Positions 22,832-33,818 of a stretch of 57,500 nucleotides of DNA are shown piece by piece; position 1 is the stretch's first letter, and every line of letters starts with the position of its first letter. The notes below the pieces were generated by a model, which worked only from the letters and a program-made list of their open reading frames with translations, was not told the DNA's origin and ran no database searches. Source of the DNA: Camillea tinctor (taxonomy: Eukaryota > Ascomycota > Sordariomycetes > Xylariales > Xylariaceae); NCBI GenBank assembly GCA_022578605.1, contig MU394136.1:1-57500 (forward strand), read 5' to 3'. The position numbers and the translations under genes are program-made.

Positions 22832-24171
22832 GCGGATAGAGAGGATTGTAAGGGAGGAGAGGAAGAGAAATAATAATAAAGCAGGGAGTAATGGGATTCT
22901 AGAGAAAGGCCTTCGTCAGTAGAAGGCTTATCCCAGGGAGGGATTGTGAGGTGTAGTAGTATGCAACACGACGAGTGAGAATCACGACAATAGAAAACCC
23001 TCGTAACTGAGGACGTGGGGTATTAAGGGGGGTGCCATAAGGAAGCTATACCTCGACGATATGATAAAGTAGCCAAGACAAGACGTTCTAGATGAGGAAA
23101 AAAAGGAAAGAAAGAGGAGACCTAACGAATCATATTCCATCGCCTAGGTAACCAGCATATTCAAGTCCAGTGGATGAGAAGAAAAGAAGTCGAAGTGGAA
23201 AGGGGATCGTCTTGTTGGTCTTTATCCCAGTAACCCCCTAACCTAGGTAGTTTAGACCATCGGGGTGTTATACAGATTAAAGCATGCGAAAAACACCGTT
23301 CGGTCGGGTTGCTTTTTAGGAGGTCTAACAAGGAGTAATTTTAAAAAAAGAAAGAAAAAGAAGAAAAACAGAGAAAAAAAAAAAAAAGAGAAATAAAGCA
23401 AAGGAATAGTGAATTATACGATATCATGCATGCATTGTGTTATGTTTCAACTCGGGACGTCGGTGGGTTGTGGAGGTTGGTAGGTTAGGCGAGTTGTTGA
23501 AGCCATCGATCGCTATTATGCATACTATATATTCAAAAAAAAGGGGGGGAAGGGGGGTCGGGTTAGGGAAGGTCAGGTCGAGATTGAATTCTTTTAACCC
23601 AAAGTCAACACACCTCCCTATCAGACTTATGACGTTATTTACCCAACTCGAAAGCATCTAGGAGAGGTTGAAAAGAAAAGGAAAAGAAAAGGGAAAGAAA
23701 AAGAAAAGAAAAAGAAAAGAAAAAGAAAAGAAAAAGAAAAGAAAAAGAAAAGAGAGTGTAGAAAATAGGTTACAAGTACATATTTAACTTCCAAAAAAAA
23801 AACTAACATTAGACTACCATGAAAGTATTGTACCTATGTTTTCCACGGTGATAAAAGCAAAGAGTTCCACCACCATCGTCGTCATCATATCTCTGTAGTA
23901 GTCCTCCCAGTTATCGTACAGCAAATAATACATACATCTTTACCCCCTCGTATCTCATGCTCGTTTTCGTGTGTATGCATGTAATAATCTGATAAACTTT
24001 TTCTTCTCCAGAATTGTACAGCTTCCCCGGAAAAGGCCACTTATGACATGTTGACAACTCCTCTACATATTAATTAGTAGCAATGTCTTTAAACTAGCCC
24101 CCCTACCTCATGAACAATAGCATAACCGCATTTTCCCCTTATTATCGGATGATGTTCCTCACCAAATCTCA
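22832..24171. other. Convergent intergenic region with A-rich repeats
   Basis: Holds the 3' ends of Tfb2 and of the gene at 24172 (-). It is A/G-rich from about 23090, with homopurine runs at 23340-23400 and an 11-nt repeat at 23671-23755. No gene was seen. Confidence 0.5.
23671..23755 (+). repeat. AAAAAGAAAAG minisatellite
   Basis: Tandem copies of an 11-nt unit alternating five A, G, four A, G, almost perfect from 23696 onward and looser before. It is all purine on the + strand. Confidence 0.85.
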
Positions 24172-26259
24172 TCAGAAGCCAAGGCTCCCTCTCTTCACGC
24201 CTTTGACGTGGCCACTGCTAGCACTACTAGCATTGCTGCTGCTGCCGCTCAATAGTCTTCCAACCCATGTCCTATCCCTCCATTGACCATGGTGGTGGCC
24301 GTCACCCTTGTCCCCGTCGTGCATCGTGCCGCCCTGAGGAAGCAAGTTTGGTTTACCCACGCGCCGCGCATACGTTTGCTGCCAGGCACGCAAGCTACTG
24401 CGTGCTTCGTTAGTTGTGCATAGAGCCTCTAGATGTAGGAAGACTCGGTGTGTGCGGTTATCCTCATCATTCAGGAGGGCCGCGGCTTCAGACGAACTAT
24501 GGTTGGAGGATGCAGCATTCGAGAAGATAGTTGAAGTTGAGCTGGTGTGTTTGTGTTTGTTCTGGCCTTTTATAGGTGTCACCGGATTCGCTTGTCGCAT
24601 CTGCCTTTTATGTTGCTGTTTACGAGGACTGATGGATGACTTGTGGGGGGTCGTCATCGTATTGGTTACAACTCTCCTAGCAGATCTTGGGGTGACGTTA
24701 GGGTTTGATAAGCAACTCGTAGTTGCGGATGTTGCCAATGACCCGCCCCCAAACGGCGGCTGAGATGCTCCGATCATAGAACGTTCGGCATGTGCAGTGA
24801 CAAGGGTATTCATATTATCAGGCATCAGGAGCTCGGAGCGGAACCGGTCTTGTAACGCCATGAAACGACCCGTCCAGTATGCTGAGCTCTGGGCTGTGTG
24901 GATCTGACGTGGGTTATTGAGGGCCGGGGTAGTATAAGCTCGAGTTTGCGAGGGTGCTGAAGCTAAGCTACTGCCACTTGATCCTGGTCTCAGTGCTCCT
25001 GGTGCTGTATCCTGTCCCGTACATCCTGATGATGCCGAAGTGTGTCGGGATTCACTACGAGTAAACGAGCCGAGGGACGTTCGGGAAAAGGACGATGCCA
25101 GACTCGAGAAAACATTGAAGGTACGCGATTTGGGGATTCCTATTCGGGACTTATTCTTTGCCCTTGATGCTGGCTGTGGTAGAATACGTGTTTGGGATGT
25201 GTCCAGGCTTGTCTCACGGCACGTGCTAATACTCGCGGTTGAAGCACTAGGACGGATATTTTCCGTCAGTGCATGAGGAGGGACAGTAGCCGTAGCGTAG
25301 CTAGTCGCGATGGATGCTTTAGATGGTGGAATACTTGTTGGCGAGGCTCGGCGCAGGTCTCTTTGGTGGTGGTGCTGAGATGAGACAGGAAGGCTGCTAT
25401 AAGTATGTGACGTTTTTAAAGCTCCCAGACGAGGTCGTGTATCTAAATTGCATCGTGACTGAGAGGATCCGATAGAAGCATAAGCAGTTATTGGGTGGCT
25501 CGTCAGAGGTCCGGGATGGTTGGATAAAGGATCTTGGTTACTACTGGATGCCGTGATAGACGAATATGCAGTGGTTGGATATCCTGACAGAGGGCCATCT
25601 GTCGAGTAGCTAGCTGAAAGCTTACGGGAGGAAGTTGAGGCCAATGGCTGATAGGAACTGTGCTGCGTATTGATGGAGCCGTGTTCAGCTGAAGATCGAA
25701 CCATAGGAGATGGTTTGCTAGAAGGCGGACGAACAACACCTCTCACCAACGGCAGGCCTGTATTGGTAGTTGTCTCTCGTGGGGTGGCAGGACCACGAGT
25801 GCCTCGAGCTCCAGATAGACAAGCCGACGGCTTGAAAACGGGAGTCGGTGTAGATGGGCTGGGCCGCCTACTGTTTAGTCTTGGAAGTCTTCTTTGGCGC
25901 GTGCCTGTTGGGGTAGGAGAACCTCCACGCGATGAAGCCATGGCTCGATTATATGCTTGGTTATTTCGTACAGTTTTAGAAAAAGGAGTGCAGCTATTAG
26001 CTGGCCCGCGGGCAGTAGAATGCGTGCTAAGGCCAGGGAGGCCTTGATGTAGAGCACTGTTAGTCGGTATGCACACCTTCCAGTCCCGCAGCAGAGAGCT
26101 AAGATGATTAGGAAGGCTTGGGATACCACCAAGTGCATGTGTTCTCGAGGGATGGAAAATCTCCTGGGTTGCTGGGTTGACATGGCAGCTGACAGAGTCG
26201 AAGTGAGTAGGTTGAGTTGGGAGGGAGAATCCGTTGCTAGCGAGGTAGAAAAATGACAT
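24172..26259 (-). CDS. Ser/Thr/Pro-rich hypothetical protein
   Basis: One uninterrupted frame of 695 residues from ATG 26259. A second ATG at 25941 (residue 107, MASSRGG, in the strong context AGCCATGG) may be the real start and gives 589 residues; the upstream part is open but less protein-like. The protein is dominated by Ser, Thr, Pro, Arg and Gln and is probably disordered. Phosphosite-like RRPSPSTPTP and RSESRHTSASS segments occur. Near the end, from EAAALLNDEDNRTHRVFLHL to AWQQTYARRVGK, is the only stretch with helical, conserved-looking character, followed by an S/N/A/G-rich tail ending in RGSLGF. No catalytic motif or membrane segment is seen. I do not recognise the family; a cytoskeletal or signalling scaffold would be a guess. 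Confidence 0.75.
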   Translation of the reverse strand: MSFFYLASNGFSLPTQPTHFDSVSCHVNPATQEIFHPSRTHALGGIPSLPNHLSSLLRDWKVCIPTNSALHQGLPGLSTHSTARGPANSCTPFSKTVRNNQAYNRAMASSRGGSPTPTGTRQRRLPRLNSRRPSPSTPTPVFKPSACLSGARGTRGPATPRETTTNTGLPLVRGVVRPPSSKPSPMVRSSAEHGSINTQHSSYQPLASTSSRKLSASYSTDGPLSGYPTTAYSSITASSSNQDPLSNHPGPLTSHPITAYASIGSSQSRCNLDTRPRLGALKTSHTYSSLPVSSQHHHQRDLRRASPTSIPPSKASIATSYATATVPPHALTENIRPSASTASISTCRETSLDTSQTRILPQPASRAKNKSRIGIPKSRTFNVFSSLASSFSRTSLGSFTRSESRHTSASSGCTGQDTAPGALRPGSSGSSLASAPSQTRAYTTPALNNPRQIHTAQSSAYWTGRFMALQDRFRSELLMPDNMNTLVTAHAERSMIGASQPPFGGGSLATSATTSCLSNPNVTPRSARRVVTNTMTTPHKSSISPRKQQHKRQMRQANPVTPIKGQNKHKHTSSTSTIFSNAASSNHSSSEAAALLNDEDNRTHRVFLHLEALCTTNEARSSLRAWQQTYARRVGKPNLLPQGGTMHDGDKGDGHHHGQWRDRTWVGRLLSGSSSNASSASSGHVKGVKRGSLGF

Positions 26260-26975
26260 GGAACTAGGAGAAATATTTGTTTGTTTGTTGTATATTGTAC
26301 CTACTTTCGAGTGAATTGGATGGATGAGCGGGTGAATTGATCTCGGGGTTAGTAGTAGTTTGTGTGTGTGTGTGAACAGATGAGAGTGAAGAAGTTTGTA
26401 GAGGAAGAAGACAGGAGTGGATGATATTAAGTACTACATAGTATGTAGGTCTACGGCAGGAGTACTTAGTACCTAAATACGTAGGGTAAACTTAAGAGGA
26501 AAGGGGAAGAACCCTGCGTAGTGGTTACTGGGTAAGTTACAACTTCCTATCAAACCATTCATCCATTTCGTAACTACCATTCTTTCAAGTTACAAGATCC
26601 CACCCCTTCCCCAGTTTACCTCTTTCTCACATTATATGACCTACATCTTACCCATCTAGCTCTTTCCAAAAAAGTGCGAGACACTTGAGTACTTCACCTA
26701 GTACAATGTACATTTGTAGTCAAGTAGGTACATTATGTAATACTACACTCAGGCTTCCATACCCCCTTTTTAATATAGTTAAGTATCTAACCTAGGTATC
26801 TAGGGTAGCTCCTAAAATACATGCTTCACAATATACAAATGCTTGTAGAGATGACGAGACCCAACGTTGAACGCTGTAAATTTTGAATTCCGGGCTTTTC
26901 TCTTTTTCTTTTTTTCCTTTCCTCTTCATTGGCATCACTAATCACTCTGCTACTGGATAGATATTCCCATCTACC
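26260..26975. other. Intergenic (promoter of 24172 gene; 3' end of TANGO2)
   Basis: Contains a GT dinucleotide run near 26360-26373 and several CCTAGGTA-type motifs (26791-26802). AT-rich around 26700-26850. No gene was seen. Confidence 0.45.
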
Positions 26976-27995
26976 TCATTCCTCTATTTTATACTTGATA
27001 ACCTTATCCCCTTTACCCCTTTCCACCGGGTTACCATGCGCGTCCCATAATGCTCGTTCCTTGTAAGTAACATTGCCATCCCAATCTAGCAGGATAAGGG
27101 TCTGTCTCTGGGTACCATATGCTCCTTTCATGAAGTTCACTGTAGGTTCTGTCCGTTGGTGCTCTTCTACCTCAGCCTCGTCTTCTATCTCATCAAAGGG
27201 TTCCTTCCCCTTTCCCTGTTCCCTAGCTTCTTCCATATCCTTCCATTCCTGTTCTTCACCAAATGCTTTGATGTACACCGAGTAGCGTAGGGCATCCATG
27301 TGCTGCTGCATAGTCATGTTGGGTTCGACAGGGAGCGTGTCGTGGTCGAGGACCGCGAAAAGACGTTCCGTCAATTCATCTTCGTCGAGATCCTTATCAA
27401 CTACTTCTTGTATTGTTTCCTCCATCAACCTCTTCCCTATTTTGATCTTGGGCCAGGTTTCTGGCTCCACGTACACCGTGTTGCTGAGCCCGTACGTCTT
27501 GCCCCGCTCTCCGGCAACCCACGGCACCTCGCCAGGGTGGTCCCATCGATTAGAGATAATAGCGAGAGGGTCGGTGCCGTTTTTTGCTTTCGCTTTTAGG
27601 TCTCCGCAGATGAGCGAGAACCCGCCGACTCCCTTCACCATGCGGTCCTCGAGCATGGTTTTGACGAACTGGTCCAGGCTGACACCCGCGTCAGCTCCCA
27701 GCCAGCCCGTCACCATGCTGCCCCGACTCCGCACACCGCAGATAGCATGATCCGGGTCATCGAGACTGGATTCTCGATAATTAGTTAACACGGCGAACCG
27801 GCCGTTTTTGCTAACACCAAGCCAGGTGCCTCTCTCACGGCGGTGTAGGTCCCGGGCCGAGAGGATTTTATTTCCCGATGGGTGATGGGTCCACCAGTAC
27901 GGCCGGCTAGTGGGTCTCAGGACGTACTCGTCCCGGTTGTCGATGGCGATGAGCGCGTACTTCGGATGCGCGGTGGACAGCAGGACGATACACAT
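26976..27995 (-). CDS. TANGO2 / NRDE-family protein
   Basis: A single exon of 339 residues. It opens with M-C-I at the very N-terminus and the diagnostic NRDE at residues 20-23, followed by RGTWLGVSKNGRFAVLTNYRE, the TANGO2 (transport and Golgi organisation 2) signature. The exposed Cys2 and Ntn-hydrolase-like layout are family features. An acidic insert (about 250-285) precedes the final YGTQRQTLILLDWDGNVTYKER segment, where the conserved core resumes. TANGO2 relatives act in cytosol and mitochondria and are tied to lipid and haem handling, but a precise reaction is not established. ATG 27995 is the only start that preserves the N-terminal MC. Confidence 0.92.
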   Translation of the reverse strand: MCIVLLSTAHPKYALIAIDNRDEYVLRPTSRPYWWTHHPSGNKILSARDLHRRERGTWLGVSKNGRFAVLTNYRESSLDDPDHAICGVRSRGSMVTGWLGADAGVSLDQFVKTMLEDRMVKGVGGFSLICGDLKAKAKNGTDPLAIISNRWDHPGEVPWVAGERGKTYGLSNTVYVEPETWPKIKIGKRLMEETIQEVVDKDLDEDELTERLFAVLDHDTLPVEPNMTMQQHMDALRYSVYIKAFGEEQEWKDMEEAREQGKGKEPFDEIEDEAEVEEHQRTEPTVNFMKGAYGTQRQTLILLDWDGNVTYKERALWDAHGNPVERGKGDKVIKYKIEE

Positions 27996-29625
27996 GATCT
28001 AAACAAGGGTGTGGTCGTAAGCGGTTTTATGGCGTCAAGTAAGAGGCGACTCGGTGATATGTAATGTGCGCTGGCTAATGGATAGAAGAAAGTGTTGAAC
28101 AAGATACAAGACTCTTATGAGAAATTTGGGCAAGGCGGAAAAGCAATGTAATGGGTTTTAAGAATCCACCTTCGCCACCTGTCACTGCTGCGGATGGAGA
28201 GAGAGCTGCATTAGGCGGTATTCAATTCAATGGTCTGATTCGTAATCCGCCAGATCGTGTGCCAAAAAAAAAAGGGGGCGAAATGAATGAGATTATCATA
28301 TGACAATACAATTTACTATATGACAAGTCTCTATAGAATATAATTTTTTTATTTTGTTATTTTTTTTTTTTTTTCTTGTCGTTGTTTTCTTTGCAGTGAA
28401 GTTGTCCGTCCTTTCCCCTTGAGTCGTGTGTACTAGATGGACGGGTGTGCGGATCTGGGGGAATGCGAGGTGCGACTTCGGCTGAGACAAGGGATAAATA
28501 AGTATTACTTTGACTTGGCTGCGTTCTAGATTTTAGGTAGGAGGAACCTTGGAACTTGTTAGGCCTTATGTAAGGTTAGGTACAAGGTTAGCTGTACCTA
28601 GGTTAGGTAGTTGCATCGGAATTCCTGTTGGTGAACAGCTGACAACTCAGAACTTTCCCCCAGTGCAACTTGCGAAAATTCCCGACTCCGGCATAGCATA
28701 GTATTTAGGTAGGTAACTAAAAAAGGTTTTCATTTTTCTCACGTGCATCCATGTCCAAACTTGCATATCTCCAATTCAATCACTCCACATTCGGGGTATT
28801 CTTTTTTGTCTTTTCTCTTCACTATTTGTCACGCGGGAACACTACCCCATCGCAACTCCAAAGCGTCATGTACATATCACTAGCATATGCAGCACCACTT
28901 CACGAATGCTTCTAGACAAGTCATATCTCGCTAAAGTCGGTATATCGGTATTAGTGTGGGATGGTAAACTGCAATATGACTTGCATACATATTTGTTGAT
29001 TATGAAAGTTATCGTCCCACTTAGTAGACAGGCAAGAGGCTATATAAGTAAATATAATCCATGAGAGAGATCAAATTTACTAGGTCAGGTAGGTATCCAA
29101 GTATCTATCTGCTTTCTTTACTGTACCTATTCTATATTCTGTGAGACTACTAACTAGCTTAACTTAGCTACTTAGATACATACTACTTGGCAGGTTGGGA
29201 AGGAGAGGAAGGAGATATGCCGCGCTGTTAGGGTAGGTTATGTAAGTGCCAGGGGGGTATTACAATTTAACCCAGGATATACCTGGTTAGGAACACCACG
29301 TAGAACTTTACCTCACTGACTCCAACGCTCCGTTTCTAACCTGTAGAATATAGCTATGCCTAGGGTTGTATAAAGTTTAAACTCCCTATAGCACCTACTG
29401 AGAAATAGAGTTGGGATATACTGCATAATAAAAACCAGAGGTACATTAGGTATGTATCTTTCATCTCCGATTCTTCTCCTCGCAACGACACTTGCTAATA
29501 AATATATCACTTATCCCTAGAACTCCTCTGCCTACAAATCAGTTTCTCCTCCACCTGTTCATTTCTTTAAACTTTGTAATGTTTCTTAATATTAATATAT
29601 ATCAAGATCCTCTAACCTAGTCACA
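27996..29625. other. Divergent intergenic region
   Basis: About 1.6 kb between divergent genes. A/T homopolymer runs lie at 28264-28275 and 28345-28377, and repeated AGGTTAGGTA / AGGTAGGTAA motifs at 28560-28720 and 29085-29100. No coding or RNA gene was recognised. Confidence 0.45.
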
Positions 29626-31692
29626 ATGCAGCATCCTCTTCTTGATTGTCTATCCACTGAGGACTCAGAGCATGACCCTCTTGACTGTGTGCCGACGTCC
29701 ATAAGGTCGATGCAGCGTGCGAGTTTGGTAAACGTACAAGACATACCGGTAGAGAAGGATAGTTCAACAGATCAACTATTGGAACCACTCGTAATGTGCC
29801 AGCCCACTGGTATCCCTACGAACCCCGGATCATCCCTAGAGACGCAGTGTACGACCAAGCTGAAGTGGCAAATGCCGTTCCCTAACAAGCCCAAATATCA
29901 TACAGGATGTCAATCTAATAGACAACTAAGGTGGTCAAGATCTAGCTCAGTAGACGCATTGCCGTTGTTGGATTCACCCGTATACGGAGACATCTTATCT
30001 TGTAGAGGCACCGATCCCTCGGAGGATCCCTCGGATCCTCAAGTATCATCCACAACACCTACATTCGATGCACGACGTTGGAGCTCTATTTACCTCAGCC
30101 AACTACCGATGCCCCCATACTCATATGTCCCCCCATCCATAGATAACGTGCCACTCGGCGTTTCGGCCAGCAAGGAGGGTATTGAAGCAATTGTTTGCAA
30201 TATTCGGACGTTTCTATCCGGCAGACGTCACGATTACTGCCCCCAGAGCAACGACGTACCGTCTATAGTGAGTGACACCAATCTTCCTTTCTCAGCCTTC
30301 AGATCAGACCACAGCATGGCCGACGACGGTTGCCAGATAACACCAACACCGACAACAGAAAGCTATTTGGTGACAGCTAACGATATTGCTTCCATACTTG
30401 ACATCGTAATGACAGGGCTGAGAGGTCTTCATGAGGAACGTCTCGAAATAGGATGTCAGTCGTTGATGTTCGTAAGGGAACCACTCAACCTCAAGCTTAT
30501 CCCTGGGACAAAGGTAATTGTACCGCCGACACCAACTAGAGCAGATCCAGCTACTACAATCAGTTCTGTTCAACCATGTTTTAGCTTAGCCACTGTCGTA
30601 GGCACTGCGTGGTATTCTGCACAAGTATCTAAGTCGACGATTATCTCGCGCCAAAGTATTACCGAAGTGAATTAGGGATCTTCTATGGAAACACTGGTTC
30701 GAGAAAGAGGTTACAATATTGGTCTGGAAATCCTTGGATCCCATGAGATATCGAGACGTGCGTCTTTGTGCTCCAGCTCCCATCACTGTTCAACACCAGC
30801 ATCTCCACATACAAGCCGGAAAGTGAGCTTCGACATTGGCCCTAAAGGAGAAATACCTAATCCGTGTGAATCCGAACGCCTTTACAGAGGTCCACGTTCT
30901 AGCTCCGTACCCATTCCTGTAGCGCCGCTCGGGAACAAAATAAAGCGCGCGGTCGCATCTATACCAATACCATATGTCCCCAAGCTTATCTCAAAATCGT
31001 GTACTGATGAAGGGCTGACCCCGTTAAGGCTTTATAGAGAGTAAGTGCAATTCAATCCTAGAGGACAATATCGGATTCCTACAACTGCGGTGTAAATGTA
31101 CATTTTGTCTCCTTCAAGTTCTTAACCTATCTTCCGCCCCTTTATATGCTTCAATAGATATCCAAAAACACGATCATGTTAGTCCTTGAAAGGCAATACA
31201 TTCCCCAAAATAACCGAAATTTAATGGTCTAAAGCAAATTAGAGGAGTAATAAGAAATTTCACCACACAACGAATATACATTCTAATTAATGTAAAAGCA
31301 GTGCCGTGCTTTCAGGAAATGCTAGACAAGATGCGAATGAGCGTTTATTGAGACAGTTACGCCGCTATAGTTTCATGTCTCATTTGGACCGGCCACACAA
31401 GAACATGGATGGACCTGTGCCGCTGACTCAACCACGGACGGAACCACCTCCAGCTTTGGACCGGCAGCCGGAGTTGAGAAGCAAGGGATTACTACAAGAT
31501 ATCTTAAGGAGACCGTCTGAATCGTCAGTCAAAATATCGCGATTAAACTCTAGTGCAGAAAGGCCCCAAACCATCCCCGAATCATCCAATGGACGGGCTC
31601 GGATATCTTGCTCGGAAGATCACACACCTCATATCTGTGTAGATGAACAACTAACACCTAGTACCGAGGGTGGACTAGACTGGCTCAGCTAA
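29626..31692 (+). CDS. Hypothetical protein, ORF broken by one TAG (possible pseudogene)
   Basis: Exon 1 (29626-31040) and exon 2 (31302-31692) total 1806 nt, a multiple of three. The 261-nt intron has a GTAAGT donor, a CTAATTAATG branch and a GCAG acceptor. One stop, TAG at 30673-30675, interrupts exon 1; the same frame continues right after it (GSSMETLVRERGYNIGLEIL). Either a 51-nt intron (30625-30675, GTATCT...GAATTAG) removes it, giving 584 residues, or it is a nonsense change, for example TGG to TAG, the base change RIP makes on the opposite strand. The protein is Ser/Pro-rich with acidic N-terminal repeats and an S-E-D-H-T-P-H-I-C-x-D-E motif near the C-terminus. No domain is recognised. 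Codon composition is weaker than in neighbours, as expected for a decaying gene. Confidence 0.55.
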
Positions 31693-32175
31693 TATTCTTT
31701 TTCTAGAGCTTAGAAAGGCAAACGATGAGCTCGTATATACTGACCATTCCCTATCTCTAATAATAGCACGTTGAATTCGAGATGGTCTAGTGAATATGCT
31801 TTTCCTTTGGTGGGCCCTGAGCTTTTTTTACTAGAGGAGTAAAATAATAAGCTCAATTTCATTAATGGGGCATATGGTATATCACGATTTATTTAAATGC
31901 CGACCAATTCACAAGGGTAATCAACGAATGCCATATTTATATCAGAAGACCTCGCTCTGCACACCCAGCCCGCTCCGTCCCTCCATATAACTTTTATCCA
32001 ACCGATTCCTCGTACTAGAAGCCTTCTTCTACCAACCTTGAAAACTATTTATCACTCTACCCAAAAAGAAAAAAACCAAGCAAACCTACCACGAGAACCA
32101 AGCTCAAGTCAGAGAAAATAAAAGCAAAAAGAAAAACCAAAACAACCAAAACAAGAAATAAAAAAAGCATCCACG
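31693..32175. other. Intergenic; A-rich leader of the Cys-rich gene
   Basis: Contains the 3' end of the preceding gene and, at 32040-32170, a strongly A-rich leader. Nothing further was recognised. Confidence 0.4.
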
Positions 32176-32645
32176 ATGTGCCAAGCCTACCTCAACACCT
32201 ACCCCTGCAGCCACTCAGCCCCGGAGTACAAATACTGCAGCAAAAGCACCGCCACCCCCGAACCAGACGTCAGGACGCCCTGCTCCAGCATCACACTCGA
32301 CTTCCGCTTCCTCGCGGGGCCGTGCGAGATGCCGGTGTGCGCGTTCGCGGATAAAGGCGCTGGGTGGACGTGCTGCGTGTGCGGAGAGGCGGGAAATAAC
32401 GTGGGGTGGTGCGGGGGGAGGATGGGGAGGGCGGGATGGTGAGTGTTTTTGCTTTTCATTTTCCTTTTCTCTGGGTTTTTTTTTTCCTCTTTTTTTGGAG
32501 GGGGGGGGGGGAAGGAGGGGCGTATGAGATACAATCTGGAGATTTGAGATAAGGGGGGCGGATTACTGACTTGTTGTAGTGCCGCCATGTTTGCTGTACG
32601 GGGTGTAAGGAGGGGGAGGGAGACGGGGAGAAGGAGAGGACGTAA
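32176..32645 (+). CDS. Cys-rich small protein, apparently frame-disrupted
   Basis: The first exon (32176-32438, or to the TGA at 32442 if unspliced) encodes 88 residues with ten cysteines (2, 11, 21, 36, 50, 55, 66, 67, 69, 79) in pairs such as WTCCVCG that suggest zinc binding. There is no signal peptide. At 32439 sits a GTGAGT donor and at 32578 a TTGTAG acceptor. Beyond the acceptor, one frame reads CRHVCCTGCKEG and stops at 32645, an obvious continuation of the Cys pattern, but the splice joins it one base out of phase. A one-base loss in the G-run before the donor, a sequencing error or a non-standard donor would explain this. The family is a short fungal Cys-rich type of unknown function. 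Confidence 0.5.
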
Positions 32646-32987
32646 GTTGAGGTTTTGAGATGGAGGTGGAATGGAAGGGGAAGGGGAGATGGGTTTGAGT
32701 TTTGCTAAGAAGAATTAGATGAGATGGAAGGTTAGGAGATGGGAGATTGAATAAAGGGGGAGGGCGATTCTGAATGGTATCGGCCCGCGAGATATGGGTT
32801 TCCTCTCCTCACTGTCACTTAGAGGTGGTACGATAAACACACGCCACACGCTTTTCTCCTTTTTTACTTTTCACTTAAATACACACATATCTGTCACCTC
32901 TGCACACACGTATACTCTGGGCTATTTGCGTCCTCTTCCAATTGTAGCCCCCCCGGTCTTTCCTTTCTTTCCTCCTCTTCCCTCCCC
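32646..32987. other. Convergent intergenic gap
   Basis: Purine-rich on the left (32620-32760), pyrimidine-rich on the right. Holds the 3' ends of the flanking genes; nothing else was seen. Confidence 0.4.
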
Positions 32988-33818
32988 CTATTTCCAAAAA
33001 CTCGCGCTCCCAACTCCCTCCCTCTTCCCCCGCTGATACCTCTCCCCCAGCTCATCATACAACCCCCTAACCCGCGCTATCTCTTTCTCCCACACCTGCC
33101 GCTCCTCCGGATCATCCACCTCAGCCACGAGCTCGGCGACGCTGCGCGCGGTGAAGAACTTGTTCGTGCGGTTGTACAGGGGCCTCTCATCCCCATTCTC
33201 GCTCTCATTCCCTTTTTTACCCTCCTCCCCCTCACCCTTGCTCTTGCTCCCCTCTCCTATAGCTGAGATAGCAGGCAGGGAGGGAGAGGACGCGCATGGC
33301 ACGCGGAACACCGCCTGCAGGATGTCGATATCGTACGGTATCGCGAACACGTCCCGCGTGTCGGCGTAGCTGAACAGGTAGTACACGCGCGCGAAGCCGC
33401 TCCAGGCCAGCGCCGACAGGCACAGGCAGCAGGGCTCGTGGGTCGCGAGGAAGACGCAGGCGCGGGGGCTGGGGCGCGCGGAGCCGAGGGGGTAGGGCGG
33501 ATTCTCCCCCTCTCCTCCTCCCTTCCCTGACGCTAACGCCGCCGCTGGGGATGGCGCACGCAGCTCCGCCGCCGGGAACCGCTCCTGCGCGAAGAACCGC
33601 TGTATGCAGTTCACCTCGCCGTGCAGCAGCGGCGACCGGCGCTCGTCGTTGGTCGCTGCCGTCAGGGGCGCTAGGTCCGCGCCCGACAGCACCGCGGCGC
33701 CGAAGACTTTGCTCCCGCCGGCGATGCCGGCGGCGGTTAGGGGCACTACGTGGGTTTCGATGGTGGAGAGGAGGGCGCGGAGGAGGGCGGTGGGGGAGTG
33801 CGTGGGGGGTTGGTCCAT
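32988..33818 (-). CDS. Cytidine/deoxycytidylate deaminase-fold zinc protein
   Basis: A single exon of 276 residues. The zinc site of the CDA superfamily is complete: His66 and Glu68 in LLHGEVNCIQ (H-x-E, with Glu as proton shuttle) and Cys130 and Cys133 in THEPCCLCLSALAWSGF (P-C-x-x-C). Such enzymes deaminate free or polymer-bound bases; the exact substrate (cytosine, dCMP, guanine or tRNA adenosine) cannot be settled from the motifs. A Gly/Glu-rich insert (about 95-106) sits between the two motifs and a highly charged insert (about 190-212) after them; both are probably loops. GC content is clearly higher than in the flanking DNA. The start at 33818 is the first ATG. Confidence 0.85.
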   Translation of the reverse strand: MDQPPTHSPTALLRALLSTIETHVVPLTAAGIAGGSKVFGAAVLSGADLAPLTAATNDERRSPLLHGEVNCIQRFFAQERFPAAELRAPSPAAALASGKGGGEGENPPYPLGSARPSPRACVFLATHEPCCLCLSALAWSGFARVYYLFSYADTRDVFAIPYDIDILQAVFRVPCASSPSLPAISAIGEGSKSKGEGEEGKKGNESENGDERPLYNRTNKFFTARSVAELVAEVDDPEERQVWEKEIARVRGLYDELGERYQRGKREGVGSASFWK

